From Saccharibacillus qingshengii (lineage in GTDB: Bacteria; Bacillota; Bacilli; Paenibacillales; Paenibacillaceae): a stretch of 64,000 nt of DNA. Shown here piece by piece: positions 17,628-28,214 of this stretch; positions within the stretch are counted from its first letter, which is position 1; each line of letters begins with the position of its first letter. The notes beneath the pieces are model-generated. The model saw only the letters and a program-made list of their open reading frames with translations, did not search any database and was not told the DNA's origin. Position numbers and translations under genes: made by a program. Location: assembly GCF_013185195.1 (NCBI RefSeq), contig NZ_JAAZWC010000002.1, positions 248,001-312,000 on the forward strand. The letters are read 5' to 3'.

Positions 17628-20600
17628 ATGCAAAGAGTCGATGTGAAAGAAAAAGCGCGTGCGCGCGACCTGCGGGTATTGAACCGTTGGAATGAAGAGA
17701 ATACGTTCAAGCAGTCGATCGAAAACCGCGAAGGCAAGCCGAACTTTGTCTTCTACGAAGGGCCGCCGACCGCAAACGGAGTTCCGCATATCGGACACGT
17801 GCTGGGGCGCGTTATCAAGGACTTCGTCGGCCGCTACCAGACGATGAAAGGTTTCCATGTTGTCCGCAAAGCAGGCTGGGATACACACGGTCTGCCGGTC
17901 GAACTGGGCGTGGAGAAACAGCTCGGCATCTCCGGCAAGCACGATATCGAAGAGTACGGCGTCGAGAAGTTTATCAAAAAGTGCAAAGAGAGCGTGTTTA
18001 CGTACGAAAAGCAGTGGCGCGAGCTGACCGAAGCGATCGGCTACTGGACGGATCTCGATAACCCGTACATCACGCTGGATAACAAATATATCGAAAGTGT
18101 CTGGAACCTGCTCGGTACGATCCATGACAAAGGCCTGCTGTACCGCGGACACCGCGTCAGCCCGTATTGTCCTTCGTGTCAGACGACGCTGAGCTCGCAC
18201 GAAGTGGCGCAGGGCTATGAAGACGTCAAAGATCTGAGCGCGACTGCCAAGTTCAAGCTGGAAAACGGCGAGTTCATACTGGCTTGGACGACGACGCCGT
18301 GGACGCTGCCTTCGAATATGGCGTTGGCCGTTAATCCGAGCATGACTTATGTCAAAGTGAAGCAGGAAGGCGACGTGCTGATCCTGGCGAAAAACTTGAC
18401 GGGCAGCGTGCTCAAAGGCGAGTTCGAGACGCTGTCCGAGCTGCAGGGTTCCGAGCTGGTCGGTCTGAGCTACGATGCGCCGTTCCACTACTTCACGCCT
18501 GAAAAAGGACATATCGTTCTTGGCGCAGACTTCGTCACGGATTCGAGCGGTACGGGGATCGTGCATTTGGCGCCTGCTTTCGGCGAAGACGATTACCGCG
18601 TCTGCCGCGAGAATGGGATCAGCTTCATCAACCTGGTTGATTCGCAGGGCCGCTTCGTCGATGAAGTGACCGATTTTGCCGGACGTTTCGTCAAAGACGG
18701 CGAGACCGATATCGAGATCGTCAAATGGTTGTCCGAAAAAGGGCGCCTGTACAGCAAAGAAAAATATGAGCACAGCTATCCGTTCTGCTGGAGATGTCAC
18801 ACGCCGCTGCTGTATTATGCAACGGACAGCTGGTTTATCCGCACAACGGCGGTCAAAGACAAACTGGTCGAGAACAACAAAGGTGTCAAATGGTATCCGG
18901 AACATGTACGCGATGGCCGTTTCGGCAAATTCCTCGACGATCTGATCGACTGGAACATCAGCCGCAACCGCTACTGGGGCACGCCGCTCAACGTTTGGGT
19001 ATGCGAAGAAACGGGCAAGGAATACGCGCCGAAGAGTATCGCCGATCTGCGCGAGCGCGCCGTGGACTTCGTGCCGGAAGACATCGAGCTGCACAAGCCT
19101 TACGTGGACGCGATCAAGCTGAAGTCCCCGTTTGCCGAAGGCGCGGTCATGACCCGTACATCCGAAGTGATCGACGTCTGGTTCGACAGCGGTTCGATGC
19201 CGTTCGCGCAGCAGCATTATCCGTTCGAAAACGAAGAAGCGTTCAAAGCGCAGTATCCGGCCGACATGATCGTCGAAGGGATCGACCAGACGCGCGGTTG
19301 GTTCTACAGCCTGCTTGCGGTATCGACTATGATCACCGGCGAAGCGCCGTACAAATCCGTTATGGCGACGGGGCATATCCTGGACGAGAACGGCCAGAAG
19401 ATGTCCAAGTCCAAAGGCAACGTCGTCGATCCGTGGGAAGTGCTCGAAGAATATGGCATGGACGCGTTCCGCTGGGTGATGCTGGCCGACAGCGCACCGT
19501 GGAACACGAAGCGCTTTTCCAAAAGCGTCGTGGGCGAAGCCAAGTCCAAAGTCGTCGACACGATCGTCAACACGCATGCGTTCCTGACGCTGTACGCGGA
19601 CATCGACGGGTTCGATCCGGCGGAGCATCCTTTTGCAGTGCCGACCGGACGCCTGGATCGCTGGATCTTGTCCCGCCTGCACAGCCTGGTAGCGGCCGCG
19701 AACGAAGCGCTTGCCGATAACGACTTCCTGAGCGCTGCCAAAGGCATCGAAGAATTCGTCGACGGCTTGAGCAACTGGTATATCCGCCGTTCGCGCGACC
19801 GGTTCTGGGGCAGCGGCTTGACGGACGATAAGCTCGACGCGTACCGCACGCTGACCGAAGTGCTCTCGACGCTCGCGCGCCTGATCGCTCCGTTCATGCC
19901 GGTGCTGGCCGAAGATCTGTACGGCAACTTGGGCGGCCAAACGAGCGTGCATCTGGCGGATTATCCGACGGCCGACGCTTCGCTGATCGACGAAGACCTG
20001 GAGCGCGATATGAAGACATCGCAGCAGATCGTGGAACTGGCCCGCAACGTGCGCAACGAGAACAGCCTCAAGACGCGCCAGCCGCTGTCCGAGCTGATCG
20101 TCTCGATGGACCGCGAGTTCGACCTGACCGATTACGCGGAGATCGTCAAGGACGAGATCAACGTGAAGCAGATCCGGATCGAGAGCGGAGACAGCGACTT
20201 CGTCGACTACACGCTCAAGCTGAACCTCAAAGTGGCAGGCAAAAAGTACGGCAAAAACGTCGGCTTCCTGCAAAACCACTTCAAAGGCATGACGGCGCAG
20301 GAGACGCGTGCGGTCGTGGACAGCGGACACTTCAATATCACGTCGCCGGAAGGCGAAGAACTTCAAGTGACGGGCGAAGAGCTGCTGATCGAGAAAAAAG
20401 CGAAAGAAGGATTCGCGTCCGCGTCCGGCTACGGCCTGACGGTGGCGCTGAACACTGACGTGACGCCGGAACTCGAACAGGAAGGTTGGGTTCGCGAGAT
20501 CGTCCGGGCTGTGCAGGATACGCGCAAAAAGCTCGACCTCAAAGTCGAACAGCGAGTGGATCTTACGCTCGACGTGGACGCCGAACTGCAGGCTGCGCTT

Positions 20601-20720
20601 GAAGCGTTCGACTCCGTGCTGCGCGAGAACGTGCTCGTGGACGGCGTATCGTTCGGTTCGGAAGACGACATGGAGAGAATGACGCTGGGCGGCAAAGAAG
20701 TCGGCATCAAGATTCGCTGA
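17628..20720 (+). CDS. ileS: Isoleucyl-tRNA synthetase
   Basis: A 1030-residue class I synthetase charging tRNA-Ile. It has HIGH (in NGVPHIGHVLG) near residue 54, the CP1 editing domain with TTPWTLPSNMA near 225 and KMSKSKGN near 595. The anticodon-binding domain and a C-terminal domain follow. Absence of a C-terminal zinc-binding extension and presence of SRNRYWGTPLNVWVCE indicate the type 2 (eukaryote-like) IleRS that is often mupirocin-resistant; that resistance is inference. ATG 17628 follows AAGGAG. Transcription is controlled by the T-box leader. Confidence 0.97.
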   Translation: MQRVDVKEKARARDLRVLNRWNEENTFKQSIENREGKPNFVFYEGPPTANGVPHIGHVLGRVIKDFVGRYQTMKGFHVVRKAGWDTHGLPVELGVEKQLGISGKHDIEEYGVEKFIKKCKESVFTYEKQWRELTEAIGYWTDLDNPYITLDNKYIESVWNLLGTIHDKGLLYRGHRVSPYCPSCQTTLSSHEVAQGYEDVKDLSATAKFKLENGEFILAWTTTPWTLPSNMALAVNPSMTYVKVKQEGDVLILAKNLTGSVLKGEFETLSELQGSELVGLSYDAPFHYFTPEKGHIVLGADFVTDSSGTGIVHLAPAFGEDDYRVCRENGISFINLVDSQGRFVDEVTDFAGRFVKDGETDIEIVKWLSEKGRLYSKEKYEHSYPFCWRCHTPLLYYATDSWFIRTTAVKDKLVENNKGVKWYPEHVRDGRFGKFLDDLIDWNISRNRYWGTPLNVWVCEETGKEYAPKSIADLRERAVDFVPEDIELHKPYVDAIKLKSPFAEGAVMTRTSEVIDVWFDSGSMPFAQQHYPFENEEAFKAQYPADMIVEGIDQTRGWFYSLLAVSTMITGEAPYKSVMATGHILDENGQKMSKSKGNVVDPWEVLEEYGMDAFRWVMLADSAPWNTKRFSKSVVGEAKSKVVDTIVNTHAFLTLYADIDGFDPAEHPFAVPTGRLDRWILSRLHSLVAAANEALADNDFLSAAKGIEEFVDGLSNWYIRRSRDRFWGSGLTDDKLDAYRTLTEVLSTLARLIAPFMPVLAEDLYGNLGGQTSVHLADYPTADASLIDEDLERDMKTSQQIVELARNVRNENSLKTRQPLSELIVSMDREFDLTDYAEIVKDEINVKQIRIESGDSDFVDYTLKLNLKVAGKKYGKNVGFLQNHFKGMTAQETRAVVDSGHFNITSPEGEELQVTGEELLIEKKAKEGFASASGYGLTVALNTDVTPELEQEGWVREIVRAVQDTRKKLDLKVEQRVDLTLDVDAELQAALEAFDSVLRENVLVDGVSFGSEDDMERMTLGGKEVGIKIR

Positions 20721-20768
20721 GACTGAAGGCAAACCGCTCGTCGCCAGACGTTTGTAAAGACTGCGGAA

Positions 20769-20817
20769 GGCCCCCGCGGACACCGTCCTTATCGACGGTC
20801 GACCGCGGGGCCTTGTT
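20769..20817 (+). terminator. Terminator of ileS
   Basis: A long stem GGCCCCCGCGG/CCGCGGGGCC with an inner ACCGTC/GACGGT pairing is followed by TTGTT. The U tract is short but the stem is strong. Confidence 0.75.
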
Positions 20818-20834
20818 CTGCCCGGCCCGTGCGA

Positions 20835-20864
20835 TAGACGCTTTCTTCGGCGCTGTGCTACAAT
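20835..20864 (+). promoter_or_regulatory. Probable promoter of lspA-rluD
   Basis: TAGACG at 20835-20840 and TACAAT at 20859-20864, 18 bases apart; the -10 has a TGC extension. It lies between the ileS terminator and lspA. Confidence 0.6.
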
Positions 20865-20933
20865 AGACGGGCCGGAAAGGAAGCTTTTGTCGTCCGCCGG
20901 TCCCAACTTGAAGGTATGAGGTGACGGATTAAC

Positions 20934-21440
20934 GTGATTTATTATGTGATCGCGCTTGTAGCTTTTCTGATCGACCAAGGCACTAAATATTTGGTAGCTA
21001 CGCGCATGGAGGTTAAAGAGCAAATTCCGATTATAGGCGACTTCTTTATCCTGACTTCGCACCGGAACAAAGGCGCTGCATTTGGCATTCTGCAGGAGCA
21101 GCAGTGGTTCTTTATCATTGTGACGCTTGTGGTCGTTGCCGGTATTGTCTGGTATCTCCAGCGTGTCAAACATGCCAAGGGTTCGGCGCGTCTGCTGCCT
21201 GTCGCACTCAGCCTTGTACTCGGCGGCGCACTCGGCAATTTCCTGGACCGTCTTCGCATGGGCGAAGTCGTGGATTTTTTCCTGTTCAACTTCGGCAGTT
21301 ACAGCTTCCCGATCTTCAATGTTGCGGATGCCTGCATCGTAGTCGGCGTTGCCCTCATCATTATCGACACCCTGCTCGACGCCAAACGCCCGAACGAAAC
21401 GCAGTCTACGGACAAGCTTGAAGAACGTACGGAGGAATAA
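20934..21440 (+). CDS. lspA: Lipoprotein signal peptidase (signal peptidase II)
   Basis: An aspartic membrane peptidase that removes signal peptides from diacylglyceryl-modified prolipoproteins. The 168-residue protein has four membrane segments. The catalytic aspartates are in GNFLDRLRMGEVVDFF and FNVADACIVVG. The start is GTG 20934 with GAGGTGA upstream. It likely processes the lipobox proteins at 36.1 and 58.6 kb. rluD follows after two bases. Confidence 0.96.
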   Translation: MIYYVIALVAFLIDQGTKYLVATRMEVKEQIPIIGDFFILTSHRNKGAAFGILQEQQWFFIIVTLVVVAGIVWYLQRVKHAKGSARLLPVALSLVLGGALGNFLDRLRMGEVVDFFLFNFGSYSFPIFNVADACIVVGVALIIIDTLLDAKRPNETQSTDKLEERTEE

Positions 21441-21442
21441 AC

Positions 21443-22414
21443 ATGGATAACAAGCAATCTGCGGATCTTTCCGCTTCGGCTGAAGAAAACGCGCCGGAAG
21501 AAGAAAGTCTGCAATGGAACGTATCTGCCGAATCTCAAAAGCAGCGCCTTGACAAATACGTCACCGAAGCGATGGGCGACGAAGTTTCCCGTTCGCAGAT
21601 CCAGCTCTGGATCGATCAGGGGCATGTAACCGTAAATGGAAAAATCGCCAAAGCCAATCACAAGCTTACGGAAGGCGAGACCGTTGAAGTTCGTATTCCG
21701 GCTCCCGAGTCCGTCGATATCGTGCCGGAAGACATTCCGCTCGAAGTCGTGTACGAGGACTCCGATGTGATCGTCGTGAACAAACCTCGCGGGATGGTTG
21801 TGCATCCTGCGGTCGGCCATTCGTCGGGTACGCTGGTGAATGCCTTGATGTTCCACTGCAAAGACCTGTCGGGCATCAACGGGGAGGTTCGTCCCGGTAT
21901 CGTGCACCGTATCGACAAAGATACCAGCGGCCTGCTGATGGCCGCCAAGAACGACAAAGCCCATACTTCTTTGGCCGACCAGCTCAAAGAACACTCGGTC
22001 AGCCGGATTTACCGGGCTTTGGTTCACGGCAACATCGGGCACGATCACGGCACGGTCGACGCCAATCTGGCCCGAGACCCGCATGATCGCAAGATGTTTA
22101 CCGTCGTCTCAAGCGGCGGCAAGCATGCGATCACGCATTTTAACGTGATGGAACGCTTCGGCGATTACACGCTGCTCGAGCTGAAACTCGAAACCGGACG
22201 CACCCACCAGATCCGTGCGCATATGAAGTTTATCGGTCATCCTCTCGTAGGGGATCCGATGTACGGCCGCACCGGCGGTTTGAAGCTGCAGGGCCAGGCC
22301 CTGCATGCGGCATCGCTCGGCTTCACGCATCCGGCGTCGGGAGAACGGCTTGAGTTCTCCGCTCCGATCCCTGCGGACCTCGAAGAGCTTCTGATCCATC
22401 TGCGCAGCCGCTGA
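21443..22414 (+). CDS. rluD: RluA-family 23S rRNA pseudouridine synthase (RluD-like)
   Basis: A 323-residue RNA pseudouridine synthase. An acidic N-terminal leader is followed by an S4 domain at about 30-90 (LDKYVTEAMGDEVSRSQIQ). The catalytic domain carries HRIDKDTSGLL near 155, with its catalytic aspartate. The exact rRNA target cannot be read from the sequence; RluD-type enzymes modify helix 69. It is co-transcribed with lspA. In relatives pyrR usually comes next; here dapL and a chemoreceptor lie between. Confidence 0.93.
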   Translation: MDNKQSADLSASAEENAPEEESLQWNVSAESQKQRLDKYVTEAMGDEVSRSQIQLWIDQGHVTVNGKIAKANHKLTEGETVEVRIPAPESVDIVPEDIPLEVVYEDSDVIVVNKPRGMVVHPAVGHSSGTLVNALMFHCKDLSGINGEVRPGIVHRIDKDTSGLLMAAKNDKAHTSLADQLKEHSVSRIYRALVHGNIGHDHGTVDANLARDPHDRKMFTVVSSGGKHAITHFNVMERFGDYTLLELKLETGRTHQIRAHMKFIGHPLVGDPMYGRTGGLKLQGQALHAASLGFTHPASGERLEFSAPIPADLEELLIHLRSR

Positions 22415-22729
22415 GCTTTAAGCCTTGTCTTTAGGCTCTTGACGATTCGCGAAGCGGAGCCCGTCTGCCGCTCTTGGCGCACCGCGAAGCGAAGCCTATC
22501 TCTTGCTCTGCCGTTCGCTTCTGAATCAGACGAACCCAGGGCCATGCCCACCCAATGCTTGCTCTCCGCAAAGAGGGCAAGTATTTTTTCGCCCTTCCAT
22601 CCCGAAGCGTCTCCCAACCGCCTCCCTGCGCAAAAACACCAATTTTCCGCCACATAATCCATGTTCCCCAAGCCGCGATTGCGGCATCATGGAACTTAGA
22701 TCATACTGTCCAAGGAGCTGAACTTAACC
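22415..22729 (+). other. Intergenic region between rluD and dapL
   Basis: No gene is apparent in these 315 bases. They contain GCGAAGCGGAG-like fragments repeated imperfectly, a terminator at 22558-22590, and a GCCGCGATTGCGGC hairpin near 22672. The dapL ribosome site AAGGAGC is at the end. The CGTCTCCCA text near 22610 resembles the flank of the palindromic element at 29.8 kb and may be a decayed copy. Confidence 0.5.
22558..22590 (+). terminator. Terminator downstream of rluD
   Basis: CTTGCTCTC pairs with GAGGGCAAG (one G-U pair), followed by TATTTTTTC. Confidence 0.7.
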
Positions 22730-23983
22730 ATGAGTATCGAAGAATATCAAAACACATTTGTCCAGCAGGTATTCGCCGACCGAATCGGCGGAGCGAACTA
22801 CGGCAAGGACACCAACATCTATAAATTCGAAAAGATCAAACGTGCCAAAGCGGCTGCGCGCCAGGCATTTCCCGATGTCGAACTGATCGATATGGGCGTC
22901 GGCGAACCGGACGAGATGGCCGATGCCGGTATCGTAGCCAAACTCGCGGAAGAAGCGGCCAAGCCCGAGAACCGCGGTTATGCCGATAACGGCATCCCGG
23001 AATTCAAAGCGGCTGCCGCGCAGTACCTGGCCGACGTGTTCAAGGTCGAAGGCATCGATCCGACAACCGAAATCGTCCACTCGATCGGCTCCAAGCCGGC
23101 GCTTGCCATGCTGCCGTCCGTGTTCATCAATCCGGGCGACGTAGCGATCCTGACCGTTCCGGGTTATCCGGTTCTCGGTACGCATACGAAATATGTAGGC
23201 GGCGAAGTGTACAATGTACAGCTGACCCAAGAAAACGGCTTCCTGCCTAATCTGGACGAGATTCCGGCCGATATCGCGAAGCGTGCCAAACTGCTGTACC
23301 TGAACTACCCGAACAACCCGACCGGCGCAAGCGCAACGGTAGAGTTTTTCACGAAAGTCGTTGAATGGGCCAAAGCGAACGAAGTCATCGTCGTACACGA
23401 TGCTCCTTATGCGGCTTTGACGTACGACGGCCTCAAGCCGCTCAGTTTCCTGAGCGTACCGGGCGCCAAAGACGTAGGGATCGAGCTGCATTCCCTGTCC
23501 AAGTCGTACAACATGACCGGCTGGAGAATCGGCTTCGTTGCCGGCAACCCGCTGATCGTCAAAGCGTTCAGCGACGTGAAGGACAACAACGATTCCGGAC
23601 AGTTTATCGCGATCCAGAAAGCGGCCGCTTACGGACTCGCCAACCCGTCGATCACGGAAGCCATCGCCGAGAAATATTCGCGCCGCCACGATATGCTGGT
23701 TGGTGCGTTGAATGAACTGGGCTTCACCGCAGCGAAGCCTAAAGGTTCGTTCTTCCTGTATGTACAGACGCCGAAAGGTATCCAGGGCGGCGAAACGTTC
23801 GGCAGCGGCGAAGCCTTCTCACAGTTCCTGATTCGCGAAAAACTCATCTCCACCGTGCCTTGGGACGATGCGGGTTCGTTCGTGCGCTTCTCTGTCACGT
23901 TTGAAGCCAAAGGCCTGGACGAAGAAAAGCGCGTTATTGAAGAAATCAAACGCCGCTTGAGCGATGTGCAGTTCGAATTTTAA
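22730..23983 (+). CDS. dapL: LL-diaminopimelate aminotransferase
   Basis: A 417-residue fold-type I PLP aminotransferase. It resembles DapL, which converts tetrahydrodipicolinate directly to LL-diaminopimelate for lysine and the cell wall. Visible are VGEPDEM near residue 57, YPNNPTGA near 195, and the PLP-lysine motif SLSKSYNMTGWRIGF near 257. The gene stands alone, with its own ribosome site and a terminator after it. Related aminotransferases are hard to tell apart by eye, so the substrate is inferred. It would supply the DAP used by MurE. Confidence 0.85.
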   Translation: MSIEEYQNTFVQQVFADRIGGANYGKDTNIYKFEKIKRAKAAARQAFPDVELIDMGVGEPDEMADAGIVAKLAEEAAKPENRGYADNGIPEFKAAAAQYLADVFKVEGIDPTTEIVHSIGSKPALAMLPSVFINPGDVAILTVPGYPVLGTHTKYVGGEVYNVQLTQENGFLPNLDEIPADIAKRAKLLYLNYPNNPTGASATVEFFTKVVEWAKANEVIVVHDAPYAALTYDGLKPLSFLSVPGAKDVGIELHSLSKSYNMTGWRIGFVAGNPLIVKAFSDVKDNNDSGQFIAIQKAAAYGLANPSITEAIAEKYSRRHDMLVGALNELGFTAAKPKGSFFLYVQTPKGIQGGETFGSGEAFSQFLIREKLISTVPWDDAGSFVRFSVTFEAKGLDEEKRVIEEIKRRLSDVQFEF

Positions 23984-24021
23984 TCGGCTGCTTTCCGTTT
24001 GATCGGTAATTGTTGCGTATG

Positions 24022-24054
24022 AAAAAGCCGCCGTGATTGTCCCGGCGGCTTTTT
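24022..24054. terminator. Bidirectional terminator between dapL and the minus-strand chemoreceptor
   Basis: AAAAAGCCGCCG and CCGGCGGCTTTTT form a stem with T tracts on both strands, so it can serve both converging genes. Confidence 0.9.
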
Positions 24055-24100
24055 GGCCTATTCTTTTGGGGCAACGCCCGTTTGTTGGGTGCGGATCCGC

Positions 24101-26098
24101 TCAGTCGATCTTGAACCGCTCCACTTCGCCCTGCAGCTGCTCGGCGAGCAGAGCCAGGGAAGCGGAAGATTGTCCGATCTGTTCCATCGAAGCAAGCTGT
24201 TCTTCGGCAGCAGCCGCGATTTCATGGGTACCGGACTGGTTGGCTTCGGCGGCTTTGGAAATCTCGCGTACGGCTTGTGCGACTTCTTCGGCATGGCCGG
24301 CGACTTCGATGACCTGTTTGTTCATGCCGCCGAGATCGCCCGACACTTCTTCGGATGCCGTCTTAAGCCGGCGCAGATTGTCTGCGGTTCTTTCTGCGGT
24401 CTCAAGACCTCCCGTTACGGAAGAACGGATCTTGACGAACGTTTCCAGCGAAGCCTGAATATCCGACACGATATCTTGAATCAAGCCTTCGATCGTTTTG
24501 GCCGAGTCGGCCGACTGCTGCGCGAGTTTCTTGACTTCGTTGGCGACGACCGTAAAGCCCAGTCCGGCTTCGCCGGCGCGCGCCGCTTCGATCGAAGCAT
24601 TCAAAGCGAGCAGATTGGTCTGCGAAGCGATCTCGTCGATCGTATGCAGGATACCGGTAATCGTCTGCGATTTGGCGGAGAGACCCGAGATCACTTCGCC
24701 GCCTTCGCGTACGGACACATCGATTTCCCGGATCCGATCAAGCGTCTGGTCAACAAGCAGGTCGCCTTCTTCAGCCATTTCGGCCGAACTGCGGGAAGCT
24801 TGGGCCAGACGTTCCGAGCTGGTACGCAGTTCGGACAGCCATTCGAATACTTGGGCCAGGCGACGGGAACTGTCGGCTACGCTGTCGCTCTGCCGTTCGC
24901 TGCCCGCGGCGAAGCCTTCGATAGATTCCGTAATCTGCCGGGTTGCTTTGCCTGTGTGTTCGGCGCTGGCACTAAGTTCTTCCGAAGAAGCCGCTACGTC
25001 CGAGACGGAACCGTTAATCGAGCGAACAAGTCCTCCAAGCGACACGTTCATGCTCTGGAACGAAGCGGCCAGCTGGCCGATTTCGTCCCGGCTGGAATCG
25101 CTGATCGTTCCGGTCAGATCGCCGGAGCTGATCGCTTCTGCGGCGCGTGCGACTTTCTTCAGACGCCGTGCGATAGACTGCGTCATCAGCCAGATGATCG
25201 CTCCGCCTACGACCAGGGATACGATCAGAACGCTCAGGAGCCGGTAGAAGATCGGCTGGGCGGCTTCCTGAATTTCGTTTTCGTAATAGCTGCCCCAGAT
25301 GATCCAGCCGCTGAGTTCGTTCTTTTCGTACACCAGCGCTTTGGACTCGGACTTGAACAGATAGCTGAATGTACCGGAGTTTTCTTTTTCTTCGGACAGC
25401 CGGGTCGAAATCTCGTCCTGGTCTCCGGTTGCATAAGTCGGATGGGAGAGGTAGGTGCCGCTCTCCGTCGTGATAAAAGCATAACCTTCTTTGCCGATAT
25501 GCATCGTTTGCGTCGTTTGGAGCAGGGAATCGATCGAGATATCGATCCCGACTACGCCGCTGCCGTCATTCATCCGCTTGGCGATTGTGATTCCTGTTTT
25601 TCCGCTGGAAGCCGAGACATAAGGTTCCGTCACGACAGCTTGGCCGGGATTCTCCATGGCCTGGCTGTACCAACCGCGCGTACGGGGATCGTAGTCGGCG
25701 GGAAGGTTGACGTAGCTGGAAGCCGAACCGATATATACGCCGGTTTACGAACCGGCGTAAGCCAGATCTACGTCGCTCTGCGTCAAGTCGTAATTTTCAA
25801 GCGGCGCGTTGACGGCCCCCGTCTTGAATCCTCCCGTTTTGAACGCATCGGCCGTGACGGTTGCTGCCAGATAATTCACAGCGTCGACTCGGGCCTGTAC
25901 ATCGCGTTCGACAATGGCACTCATCGTTTTTACACTGGAAGTCGCATTGGCCATAAATTCGCTGCTAAGCGCGGTTTTTGCGGATTGATAGGACAGTACC
26001 GCGGATACCAGAAGCGATACAATCAGAATGGTCGTGAAAAAAAGTAATAATTTGCTGCCTAATGATAAGGAAAAACGCTTGCTTTTGAACCTGTTCAT
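24101..26098 (-). pseudogene. Methyl-accepting chemotaxis protein with an in-frame TAA stop
   Basis: Read through one TAA this is a 665-residue chemoreceptor. It has an N-terminal membrane segment (about 15-37), a dCache-type periplasmic sensor, a second membrane segment (about 300-320), a HAMP domain and a cytoplasmic signalling domain with [16 protein letters not shown] in its hairpin tip. Codon 118 (25742-25744) is TAA, within the sensor: LAYAGS, stop, then [13 protein letters not shown] in the same frame. Nothing else is damaged. It may be a recent nonsense mutation, a sequencing error or a readthrough site. An internal start near 25657 would give a protein lacking the first membrane segment. 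ATG 26098 follows AGGAG. Confidence 0.85.
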
Positions 26099-26205
26099 TT
26101 TTGGTTCACTCCTATCTACACATAATCTATATATCGGTTAAGCGCATCAAGAATTCCAGCAAACGTTTTCGGAAAAAGCCCGGGAGAGGAGAAGAAAAAA
26201 ACCTG

Positions 26206-26235
26206 TTGCATAAATACAACATTTAAATGTATAAT
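26206..26235 (+). promoter_or_regulatory. Possible promoter upstream of the pyr operon
   Basis: TTGCAT at 26206-26211 and TATAAT at 26230-26235, 18 bases apart. It lies 155 bases upstream of the main pyr promoter, and no gene with a ribosome site lies between them. It may add to pyr transcription or drive a short RNA. Confidence 0.45.
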
Positions 26236-26360
26236 TATAAGAAACAAACAACTGCGTTTATGAGCCCTGCGCATACGTTGACCCAAACCTGCGCATGGAA
26301 AGCACACCTGCGTCGCAATCGTGCACGCGGCGTGCAGCGGATGAAGGCAAAGGCGGGTGG

Positions 26361-26389
26361 TTGACAGGAGATGAACCTTCTGTCATAAT
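26361..26389 (+). promoter_or_regulatory. pyr operon promoter
   Basis: TTGACA at 26361-26366 and CATAAT at 26384-26389 with 17-base spacing, shortly before the PyrR-binding leader. Confidence 0.85.
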
Positions 26390-26439
26390 TCATTGCAACA
26401 GAGGCGCTGACGGCGCCCCAATGAATAGCACCTTTAATT

Positions 26440-26582
26440 CAGTCCCGTGAGACTGGCAAGGTAATGTGAACGACGATTCACCAGGAATGCGTCCGCCGAG
26501 AGCGGATTAGCTTTTTGGCACGCTTCGTCGCATCAATGTGTCGATTTCGACTCCTTGCCCGCTCGGGCAAGGAGTCTTTTTG
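26440..26582 (+). promoter_or_regulatory. PyrR-dependent attenuator
   Basis: CAGTCCCGTGAGACTG at 26440-26455 is a classic PyrR anti-antiterminator hairpin. It is followed by an intrinsic terminator at 26551-26582 (CTCCTTGCCC/GGGCAAGGAG, then TCTTTTT). By the Bacillus model, PyrR with UMP stabilises the first hairpin and allows termination before pyrR. Only one such leader was seen; Bacillus has three. Confidence 0.92.
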
Positions 26583-26644
26583 CATATACGCAGAAAGAAA
26601 CCGACGTTCACGGGGCCGAAGGGTGACACCAACCTTTTGCCTAA

Positions 26645-28122
<1,478 letters not shown>

Positions 28123-28214
28123 GCGGACCCGGCAGAACGGCGAACGGACAGATAATGGACGGAACAGGCAGACGCAAAATGAAAAGCGAGAACGGAACCG
28201 GGGGGAATTGGACC

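Noticed and set aside
17598-21173. A very long open frame on the minus strand opposite ileS and lspA
   Set aside because: It mirrors the codon pattern of ileS, has no ribosome site, resembles no protein family and runs across the ileS-lspA junction. The same holds for the long frames opposite carB (31054-34404), the pbpB/murE/murF genes and the sugar operon.
26241-26350. A 34-codon frame starting at an ATG upstream of the pyr promoter
   Set aside because: No ribosome site precedes it, composition is unremarkable, and it overlaps the pyr promoter region.
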